Both the position numbers and the translations under genes were made by a program. Source: Bordetella pseudohinzii (GTDB taxonomy: Bacteria > Pseudomonadota > Gammaproteobacteria > Burkholderiales > Burkholderiaceae_B). From it: a stretch of DNA of 64,000 bases. The notes beneath the pieces were generated by a model. It was not told the DNA's origin. It did no database searches and worked only from the letters and a program-made list of their open reading frames with translations. The stretch is taken from contig NZ_JHEP02000014.1 of NCBI RefSeq assembly GCF_000657795.2, forward strand, positions 62,001 to 126,000, written 5' to 3'. Numbering within the stretch: the stretch's first letter is position 1; every line of letters starts with the position of its first letter. Shown one piece after another: positions 57,659 through 64,000 of this stretch.

Positions 57659-57681
57659 AACAAGAATTCTTCGGAGACTTC

Positions 57682-58068
57682 ATGCAGGACAAGCCCAAGT
57701 GGCTGGTGCGCGAGCGCGACGTGCCCGCCTACCATCCCGCCAATCACACGGGGACCGCCAACCGGCGCCTTATCAGCCCGCAAACCGTGGGCGCGCGCCA
57801 TGTGGAAGTGCTGCTGGGCACGATCGCGCAAGGCAGCGGCGCCCTGCCCCACGCCCACCCGGGCATCGAACAGGTCTGCTATCTGCTCGAAGGCACGGCG
57901 CGCGCCCAGGTCGGCGACGAGACGGCCGACATGCAGGCCGGCGACTGCTGTTATTTCCCGCCCGACATCCCGCATCTGTTCACCGTGACCAGCGAGCAGC
58001 CCGCGCGCCTGCTGGTCATCTACACCCCTCCCTACGAAGAACACCCAGACCGCGTCGTGCGCGCCTGA
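57682..58068 (+). CDS. Cupin domain protein
   Basis: A 128-residue single-cupin protein. Metal-type motif 1 is seen in ALPHAHPGIEQVCYLLEGTARAQVG, and motif 2 in MQAGDCCYFPPDIPHLFTV. GGAG precedes the ATG. Such small cupins can be isomerases, dioxygenases, decarboxylases or sensors; the sequence alone does not say. As first gene of an operon with a carboxylate-binding protein and CoA enzymes, a role in the same catabolic route is likely. Confidence 0.85.
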   Translation: MQDKPKWLVRERDVPAYHPANHTGTANRRLISPQTVGARHVEVLLGTIAQGSGALPHAHPGIEQVCYLLEGTARAQVGDETADMQAGDCCYFPPDIPHLFTVTSEQPARLLVIYTPPYEEHPDRVVRA

Positions 58069-58098
58069 ACCCCCGCGTCCCACAAGAGGAAACCTGCG

Positions 58099-59064
58099 AT
58101 GAAATTGCCGCGACTTCTGGCCGCGCTATGCCTGGCCATGACGGCCATGGCCCAGCCCGCCGCCGCCGATACCTATCCCAGCAAGCCCATTACCCTGATC
58201 GTTCCCTTCCCGGCCGGCTCGGGCACCGATGCCGTGGGACGCATCTTCGCGATGGAGCTGGGCAATCGCCTGGGCCAGCAAATCGTGGTGGAGAACAAGC
58301 CCGGCGCCAACGCCACCATCGCCGCCAGCTATGTCGCGCGCGCCAAGCCGGACGGCTACACCCTCTTTGTCACCACCAACACCTCGCACTCGGCCGCGCC
58401 CTTCCTCATGAAGCAGGTGCCCTATGACCCGGTCAAGGACTTCACGGCCATCGCGCGCGGCGGCAATCTGCCCTTCATCCTGGTGACCAACCCCAAGCGC
58501 CCCTACAAGACCGTGCAGGAGTTGGTGGACTATGCGCGCAAGCATCCGGGCAAGGTGACCTATGCCAGCGGCAACAGCACGGGCATCGTGGCCGGGGCGA
58601 CCCTGGCCCGCCGCGCCGGGATCGACATCCTGCATGTGCCCTACAAGGGCACGCCGCAGGCCATGACCGACGTAGTCGGCGGCCAGGTCGATTTCATGTT
58701 CACGGACCTGGCTTCCGGCCTGCCCTTCGTGCAATCGGGCCAGCTGCGGGCATTGGCCGTGTCCACCGCCGAACGCAGCGCCATCGTCCCCGAGCTGCCC
58801 TCCATGAAGGAGGCCGGCGTGGCGGATTTCGACCTGAACTCCTGGAACGGCTATTTCGGCCCGGCGGGCCTGCCGCCCGAGATCGTCGCGCGCCTGAACG
58901 CCGCCATCAACGACATCGTGCGCGACCCCGCCATCAAGCAAAAGCTGGCGGGCCTGGGCTTTGACGCCTTCTCGGGCACGCCGCAGGATTTCTCCGCCTT
59001 CGTCGCCTCGCAGCGCGATCTGTGGGGCAAGCTCATCCGCGATGCAGGCATAGAAGCACAATGA
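58099..59064 (+). CDS. Bug family (TctC) tripartite tricarboxylate transporter substrate-binding protein
   Basis: A 321-residue periplasmic binding protein with a signal peptide ending QPAAADTYP. The mature start YPSKPITLIVPFPAGSGTDAVGR, the DGYTLFVTTNTSHSAAP segment and VPYKGTPQAMTDVVGGQVDFMFTD are classic Bug signatures. Bug proteins are hugely expanded in Bordetella and relatives and bind carboxylates or other small acids. No TctA/TctB membrane genes are adjacent, as is common for orphan Bug genes. The ligand is presumably the substrate of the downstream CoA-transferase. Confidence 0.93.
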   Translation: MKLPRLLAALCLAMTAMAQPAAADTYPSKPITLIVPFPAGSGTDAVGRIFAMELGNRLGQQIVVENKPGANATIAASYVARAKPDGYTLFVTTNTSHSAAPFLMKQVPYDPVKDFTAIARGGNLPFILVTNPKRPYKTVQELVDYARKHPGKVTYASGNSTGIVAGATLARRAGIDILHVPYKGTPQAMTDVVGGQVDFMFTDLASGLPFVQSGQLRALAVSTAERSAIVPELPSMKEAGVADFDLNSWNGYFGPAGLPPEIVARLNAAINDIVRDPAIKQKLAGLGFDAFSGTPQDFSAFVASQRDLWGKLIRDAGIEAQ

Positions 59065-60287
59065 CGCAACAGACCAACCCCGGCCCCCTGGCGGGCGTGC
59101 GCATCCTCGACCTGAGTTCGGTCGTCATGGGCCCTTATGCCACCCAGGTGCTGGGCGACCTCGGGGCGGACATCATCAAGGTCGAGCCACCAACCGGCGA
59201 CAATCTGCGCGCCGTGGGGCCCATGCGCAACCCCGGCATGGGCTATCTCCATCTGCACCTGAACCGCAACAAGCGCTCCATCGTGCTGGACCTCAAGCAG
59301 CCCGCCGGCCGCCAGGCCTGCCTGAAACTGGCCGAAGGCTGCGACGCCCTGCTCTACAACATCCGCCCCCAGGCCATGGCCCGCCTGGGGCTGGACTATG
59401 AGACCGTCTCCGCCTGCAACCCGCGCCTGGTCTATGTCGGCGCCTATGGATACAGCGAGGCGGGCCCTTACGCCGGCCGCCCGGCCTATGACGACCTGAT
59501 CCAGGGCCAGACCGGCATCGCCGACCTGGCCGCGCGGCAAAGCGGCGAGCTGCCCCGCTATGCGCCGCTGACCCTGGCCGACCGCAGCGTGGGCCTGCAT
59601 GTGGCCATCGCCCTGCTATCGGGCGTGCTGCGGGCGCGCGCCGACGGCCAGGGACAGGCCATCGAGGTGTCCATGTTCGAGGGCATGGCCCATATGGTGC
59701 TGGGCGACCACTTGGGCGGCCATAGCTTCGAGCCGCCCCTGGGGCCGACGGGCTATGCGCGCCTGCTGGCGCCGCACCGGCGCCCCTACGCCACGGCCGA
59801 CGGCTATATCAGCCTGCTGATCTATAACGACAAGCACTGGCGCAATTTCTTCGATCTCATCGGCCAGCCCGAACTGGCCGCCGACCCGCGCTTCCGCGAC
59901 CATACCCAGCGCGCGCGCCACATCGATGAGGTCTACGCCTTCGTGGCCGAGGTGATACGCCGACGCGATAGCGCCAGCTGGCTGCGCGACCTGGAAACCG
60001 CCGACATCCCGGCCTCGCGCCTGTACAGCATCGACGACTTGATCGCCGATCCGCATCTGCGGCAGACCGGCTTCGTCCGCGAGGTCGATCATCCCAGCGA
60101 AGGCCGGCTGCGCACGACCGCGCCGCTGGGCCGCTATGCCCGCACGCCCGCCGCCCTGCGGCGCGGCGCCCCCCGCCTGGGCGAACACAGCCGCGAATTG
60201 CTGCGCGAGGCGGGGCTGGACGAAAAGACCATCGACACGCTGATGGCACAACATGCATCCCTGGACGGACAGACTGATGGACTTTGA
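59061..60287 (+). CDS. CaiB/BaiF family (class III) CoA-transferase
   Basis: A 408-residue CoA-transferase. The start ATG overlaps the Bug gene stop by 4 bp. Family motifs: GVRILDLSSVVMGPYATQVLGDLGADIIKVE, RNKRSIVLDLKQPAGR, and PAYDDLIQGQTGIADL, with the catalytic Asp in that last segment by family analogy. It moves CoA between acyl donors and a carboxylate such as a dicarboxylate or hydroxy acid. Together with the following dehydrogenase it would activate and then oxidise an imported acid; the actual substrate is unknown. Confidence 0.92.
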   Translation: MTQQTNPGPLAGVRILDLSSVVMGPYATQVLGDLGADIIKVEPPTGDNLRAVGPMRNPGMGYLHLHLNRNKRSIVLDLKQPAGRQACLKLAEGCDALLYNIRPQAMARLGLDYETVSACNPRLVYVGAYGYSEAGPYAGRPAYDDLIQGQTGIADLAARQSGELPRYAPLTLADRSVGLHVAIALLSGVLRARADGQGQAIEVSMFEGMAHMVLGDHLGGHSFEPPLGPTGYARLLAPHRRPYATADGYISLLIYNDKHWRNFFDLIGQPELAADPRFRDHTQRARHIDEVYAFVAEVIRRRDSASWLRDLETADIPASRLYSIDDLIADPHLRQTGFVREVDHPSEGRLRTTAPLGRYARTPAALRRGAPRLGEHSRELLREAGLDEKTIDTLMAQHASLDGQTDGL

Positions 60288-61443
60288 ACTTTCTTCGGAC
60301 CAACTGGCCCTGCGCGACGCCGTCGCGCGCGTATGCGAACGCTTTCCCGACGACTATTGGCTGGAGCGGGACCAGGCCGGCGGCTTTCCGCATGATTTCC
60401 ATGCGGCGCTGGCCCAGGACGGCTGGCTGGGCATCGCCATGCCACCCGAGTTCGGCGGCGCCGGCCTGGGCATGACCGAGGCCGCCCTGATGATGCAGAC
60501 CATCGCCGCCAGCGGGGCGGGCTTTGCCGGCGCCTCGGCCGTGCACATGAATATCTTCGGCCTGAACCCGGTCGTGGTCTATGGCAACGAGGCGCAGCGC
60601 CAGCGCTGGCTGCCGCCCCTGATCGCCGGCAAAGAGAAGGCCTGCTTCGCCGTCACCGAACCGGACGCCGGGCTGGACACCACCCATCTGCAAACCCGCG
60701 CCGAGCGCCAGGGCGACCACTATGTGGTGCATGGCCGCAAGATCTGGATCTCCACGGCCCAGGTGGCCGACAAGATGTTGCTGCTGGCGCGCACCACGCC
60801 CCTGGCCGAGGCGGCCAAGCCCACGCAGGGGCTGACGCTGTTCTACACCGACCTGGACCGCGAACGTGTCGAGGTGCGCGAGATCGAGAAGATGGGCCGC
60901 AAGGCGGTGGACTCCAATATGCTGTTCATCGACGGTCTGCGCATTCCGGTCGAAGACCGCATCGGCGAAGAAGGCCGGGGCTTCGAGTACATCCTGCACG
61001 GACTGAACCCGGAGCGCATCCTGATCGCCGCCGAAGCCGTGGGCATCGGCCGCGCCGCCCTGGCGCGGGCCGCCCAATACGCCGGGGAGCGCGTGGTGTT
61101 CGGCCGGCCCATCGGGCAGAACCAGGGCATCCAGCATCCCCTGGCCCAGGCCTGGATGCAGCTGGAGGCCGCCGATCTCATGGTCCTGAAGGCCGCCAGC
61201 CTCTACGACGCCGGCAAGCCCTGCGCCCCCTATGCCAACAGCGCCAAATACCTGGCCGCCGAGGCCGGGCACAACGCCTGCCAGACGGCCGTGCTGACCC
61301 TGGGCGGCATGGGCTATGCCAAGGAGTATCACGTCGAGCGCCTGCTGCGCGAGAGCTACATCCCCCGCATCGCGCCGGTCAGCCCCCAGCTCATCATGTG
61401 CTTTATCGCCGAGAAAGTGCTGGGGCTGCCCAAGTCGTACTAA
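60277..61443 (+). CDS. Acyl-CoA dehydrogenase with relocated catalytic glutamate
   Basis: A 388-residue flavoprotein: MDFELSSDQLALRDAVARV, CFAVTEPDAGLDTT, and LGGMGYAKEYHVERLLRES. The usual C-terminal catalytic motif (EGTNE) is missing; the matching stretch reads RIAPVSPQ. A glutamate is instead found in GLNPERILIA (Glu246), the helix position used by isovaleryl-CoA and long-chain dehydrogenases. It should therefore still be active, probably on a branched or substituted acyl-CoA. It overlaps the CoA-transferase by 11 bp. Confidence 0.88.
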   Translation: MDFELSSDQLALRDAVARVCERFPDDYWLERDQAGGFPHDFHAALAQDGWLGIAMPPEFGGAGLGMTEAALMMQTIAASGAGFAGASAVHMNIFGLNPVVVYGNEAQRQRWLPPLIAGKEKACFAVTEPDAGLDTTHLQTRAERQGDHYVVHGRKIWISTAQVADKMLLLARTTPLAEAAKPTQGLTLFYTDLDRERVEVREIEKMGRKAVDSNMLFIDGLRIPVEDRIGEEGRGFEYILHGLNPERILIAAEAVGIGRAALARAAQYAGERVVFGRPIGQNQGIQHPLAQAWMQLEAADLMVLKAASLYDAGKPCAPYANSAKYLAAEAGHNACQTAVLTLGGMGYAKEYHVERLLRESYIPRIAPVSPQLIMCFIAEKVLGLPKSY

Positions 61444-61451
61444 GGCCCGCC

Positions 61452-62189
61452 TCAGCGGTCCTGTTCGAGGGCGGTGCAGGCCGCCCGCAGGATGCGGGCA
61501 TAGGTCTGCTGCTCGGGCTCGATGCGGTAGACCGGCCCGCCCACGGAAATGGCGTAGGTTTCGCCCGACAGGCTGACCGGCCAGGCAATGGCGCCCACGT
61601 CGGGGATGGACTCGCTGATATTGGAGAACCAGCCCCGCTGCTGCGACTCCCGCAGATCCGCCTCCAGCCGGGCCGGATCCACCAGGGTGCGCTCATTGAA
61701 GCGGGTCAGGGGCGCGCGCGCCAGCAAGTCGGCGCGCTGCCCGGGATCGAGCCGCGAAATCAAGGCCTTGCCAAGCGAATTTGCGTGAATTTCGCGGAAC
61801 TCGCCGGCAACAGGCGCATATCTGATGGTATGCGGCGAATCCAGCACTTCCAGGTAGACCACCCGTGACAGCGCATCCAGCTTGGCGAAGACGATGGTCT
61901 CGCGGGTGGCCTCGCGCAGTTCCACCAGGCTGGGATAGACGCGGTCGAGCACGGGGTCGGCCCGGGCGATGCGCTGCGCCATGGCCAGCAGCCGCCCTGT
62001 CGGGTAATAGCCCTGCCGGCGCCCGGTTTCATAGAGATAACCCAGCTCGGCCAGGGTGCGGATCAGGGCCAGGCAGCTGGAGACCGGCGCATCCAGCAGA
62101 CGGGCCAGCTCCGATAACGACAAGGCCCGCTTTTCGCGGGCATAGGTCTCGATGATCTCGATCACGCGCAGGGCGGTTTTGACGCTCAT
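61452..62189 (-). CDS. IclR family transcriptional regulator
   Basis: A 245-residue IclR regulator. The wHTH (TALRVIEIIETYAREKRALSLSELARLLDAPVSSCLALIRTL) is followed by an effector domain with VYLEVLDSPHTIRYAPVAGEFREIHANSLGKALIS and the C-terminal GETYAISVGGPVYRI. It converges with the acyl-CoA dehydrogenase (8 bp between stops) and is the likely regulator of that operon by proximity. Its own upstream region is shared with the flaG promoter. Confidence 0.9.
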   Translation of the reverse strand: MSVKTALRVIEIIETYAREKRALSLSELARLLDAPVSSCLALIRTLAELGYLYETGRRQGYYPTGRLLAMAQRIARADPVLDRVYPSLVELREATRETIVFAKLDALSRVVYLEVLDSPHTIRYAPVAGEFREIHANSLGKALISRLDPGQRADLLARAPLTRFNERTLVDPARLEADLRESQQRGWFSNISESIPDVGAIAWPVSLSGETYAISVGGPVYRIEPEQQTYARILRAACTALEQDR

Positions 62190-62220
62190 TGCCGGGCTGG
62201 GGAAATGGAAAGGCGACGCC

Positions 62221-62247
62221 TAAAGTTCTTATTCAGGTTGCCGTTAT
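62221..62247 (+). promoter_or_regulatory. fliA-dependent promoter: Sigma-28 (FliA) promoter for flaG-fliD
   Basis: TAAAGTTC, an 11-base spacer and GCCGTTAT match the FliA consensus TAAAGTTT-N11-GCCGATAA at 14 of 16 positions with exact spacing. It lies 95-121 bp upstream of flaG, in the right orientation for late flagellar expression. Confidence 0.75.
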
Positions 62248-62341
62248 GGTAGCTGAGATTTCTATGCCGATACGCATGCGTCACCGATACCGGGGACGCT
62301 CAACCCAGAACCCTTACGCCGCTACGCTTGCTGGAGTGATC

Positions 62342-62719
62342 ATGGCAGTCAGCCCCATCAGCCCCGCTTTGCATGTTCCGACGCCCAGTCTCGCCGTCAC
62401 GCCTCCGGCCGAACCGGCCGTGCTGTCCACCCCCGTCGGCGCCTCGGCCGACAGCCAGGGCACGGATAACAATGGCTCGCCCGATCCGCGCCAGCCCTCC
62501 CCCACGACCAAATCGGCGATGGACGAGATCAACAGCCAGCTGCGCGCCTGGTCGACCGAGCTGCAGTTTGAAATGGACCCGGACCTGCACAAGATCGTGG
62601 TCTCGGTCCGTGATTCCGATACGGGCGAAGTGTTGCGCACCATCCCCTCGGACGCGGTCATCCGCATCGCCAAGATGATCGTGAAACTGCAGGGCAACGC
62701 CGTCGAGACCACGGCCTGA
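62342..62719 (+). CDS. flaG: FlaG family flagellar protein
   Basis: A 125-residue protein. The N-terminal half is Pro/Ser/Thr-rich and low complexity. The C-terminal FlaG domain (about 55-125) contains INSQLRAWSTELQFEMDPDLHKIVVSVRDSDTGEVLRTIPSD. FlaG influences filament length in several bacteria. The ATG at 62342 follows TGGAG. It is immediately upstream of fliD, as usual. Confidence 0.9.
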   Translation: MAVSPISPALHVPTPSLAVTPPAEPAVLSTPVGASADSQGTDNNGSPDPRQPSPTTKSAMDEINSQLRAWSTELQFEMDPDLHKIVVSVRDSDTGEVLRTIPSDAVIRIAKMIVKLQGNAVETTA

Positions 62720-62854
62720 ACGCAAGACCGGCTTGCACCATCGCGGTGCAGGCGGGCATAAAGCACGAAATAGCCTGACCTTATGCCTCTACCCGGCCCT
62801 TAAGGCGGCATCAATCTTTGACAGAATCGCATCGCTAGCAAGGAGTACCCCAAA

Positions 62855-64000
62855 ATGGCCACCATCTCGTCGCTCGGCTCGTCAGGTTTGCCGCTGCAGG
62901 ACACGCTGGACAAGCTGCAGGAAGCGGAAGAGCAACGGCTGAAGCTGATCACCAATCAGCAAACGAGCAACCAGACCCGCATCTCGGCGTTCGGCAAGAT
63001 CCAGAGCGCCGTCGAGGCGCTGAAAAAAGCCGCCTCCGACCTGAATGGCATGGGCGGCACCAACATCCTGAGCAACAAGATCACGGGTGAAGGCGTGACG
63101 TCCAGCATCACCACGGGCGCGACCGCGGGCACCTATAACATCAAGGTGTCCAAGCTGGCCACCGCCCAGTCGCTGCAGACGCAGGCCTACGGCAGCCGCA
63201 TCGACAACATGGGCACGGGCGGCACCGTCACCTTCACCATCGACGGCCAGGAAAAATCCATCACGCTGGGTTCGGACACCTCGCTCAACGGCATCGTCAA
63301 GGCCATCAACGGCGACGACTCGCTGGGCCTGAGCGCCACGGTGGTCAACGATGGCAACGACAACTATTACTTGATGGTGACGTCCAAGACCGAGGGCGAG
63401 AAAGCCGCGGTCAGCAAGATCACCGTCACCGGCAACAATGAGCTGGCCGCGACGCTGCAGTACGACGCCAGCGACAGCAGCTCCCCCATGAAGGTCCTGA
63501 CGCCGGCCACCAATGCGGAACTGACCATCAACGGCATTGCCGTGGTCAGCCAGACCAACACGGTGACGACCGCCATTGACGGCATTACGCTGAACCTGAC
63601 GGCGGTCACGCCCGCCGATGGCAAGGGCGCCACCCTGACCATCGCGCAGGACAACACCAAGGTCACCGCCCTGGTGCAGTCCTTCGTCAACGCCTACAAC
63701 TCGCTGCAATCGACGATCGCGGACCTGACCGCCTTCAACGTCGATCAGCAGACGCAAAGCGCGCTGACCGGCGATGGCACGGCGCGCAGCATCCAATCGG
63801 CCGTGGCCACCGCCCTGCACGTGGTGACCGGCGAAGGCGCCGTCCAGAACCTGGGCCAGACCGGCATCACCACCGACCCCAAGACCGGCCTGCTCAAGTT
63901 CGACAGCGAAAAGTTCAACAAGGCGCTGAATGAAAACCCCAACGACGTGCTGCGCGTGTTCTCCGGCACCAATGGCGTGGCGGCCAAGATGGCCGATGCG
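62855..64000 (+). CDS. fliD: Flagellar hook-associated protein 2 (filament cap), 3' end outside window
   Basis: The first 382 residues of FliD are visible; the frame is open to the window edge. AAGGAG lies 9 bases before the ATG. The N-terminal FliD_N region (MATISSLGSSGLPLQDTLDKLQEAEEQRL, about 1-110) forms the leg coiled coil, and FliD_C starts near residue 215 (ELTINGIAVV). It caps the growing filament and guides flagellin folding. It follows flaG by 135 bp. Confidence 0.94.
   Translation, partial: MATISSLGSSGLPLQDTLDKLQEAEEQRLKLITNQQTSNQTRISAFGKIQSAVEALKKAASDLNGMGGTNILSNKITGEGVTSSITTGATAGTYNIKVSKLATAQSLQTQAYGSRIDNMGTGGTVTFTIDGQEKSITLGSDTSLNGIVKAINGDDSLGLSATVVNDGNDNYYLMVTSKTEGEKAAVSKITVTGNNELAATLQYDASDSSSPMKVLTPATNAELTINGIAVVSQTNTVTTAIDGITLNLTAVTPADGKGATLTIAQDNTKVTALVQSFVNAYNSLQSTIADLTAFNVDQQTQSALTGDGTARSIQSAVATALHVVTGEGAVQNLGQTGITTDPKTGLLKFDSEKFNKALNENPNDVLRVFSGTNGVAAKMADA

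Overview
The window is one contiguous stretch of a high-GC (roughly two-thirds G+C by eye) betaproteobacterial chromosome, most likely a Bordetella or a close Alcaligenaceae relative. The pointers are the gene order rpsB-tsf-pyrH-frr-uppS-cdsA-dxr-rseP-bamA-skp-lpxD-fabZ-lpxA-lpxB-rnhB, the divergent ppsA/ppsR pair, a Bug-type (TctC) binding protein and a filamentous-haemagglutinin-like exoprotein. I saw no insertion sequence, prophage, CRISPR array, tRNA or rRNA. The species is not determined.

Layout. 1-5.7 kb: end of a glutathione peroxidase, an Lrp/AsnC regulator divergent from an EamA exporter, a GNAT enzyme, a two-gene (split) lipoate-protein ligase, an RsiV-like lipoprotein, a second-type ClpP and an ArsR/SRPBCC pair. 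5.7-11.2 kb: nitrogen catabolism, with glutamate dehydrogenase, then an IclR-ABC transporter (binding protein, permease, ATPase)-HutG operon linked by ATGA overlaps. 11.3-16.8 kb: mltG-tmk-holB-tatD-ankyrin, divergent from ygfZ. 17-21 kb: a VIT1-type transporter and a valine/branched-chain operon (acyl-CoA dehydrogenase, 3-hydroxyisobutyryl-CoA hydrolase, 3-hydroxyisobutyrate dehydrogenase). 21-25 kb: rnfH-ratA, smpB, a diguanylate cyclase, and an SPFH/NfeD pair.

25.1-28.1 kb holds the most unusual gene: a solitary short TpsA exoprotein. It has the FHA secretion domain and a short beta-helix, then a Pro/Glu-rich repeat tract set between two copies of a helical motif. No TpsB partner lies nearby. 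A TTTCCTG/CAGGAAA inverted repeat upstream recalls BvgA half-sites.

28-48 kb is the core block: PEP synthase and its regulatory kinase, then a long minus-strand envelope and translation cluster (lipid A, fatty acid, BAM, isoprenoid, CDP-DAG, ribosome recycling, UMP kinase, EF-Ts, S2). 48-57.5 kb: map-glnD-marC-dsbB, convergent with folC-SPOR-cvpA-purF. 57.6-62.2 kb: an apparently regulated catabolic operon of cupin, Bug binding protein, class III CoA-transferase and an atypical acyl-CoA dehydrogenase, followed by an IclR regulator facing it. 62.2 kb to the end: flaG and the start of fliD behind a near-consensus sigma-28 promoter.

No wholly new system is proven here. The best candidates for follow-up are the mini-FHA gene, the cupin/Bug/CoA-transferase/ACAD module, and several strong unassigned dyads (7120-7165, 11217-11244, 30632-30670, 57641-57658).
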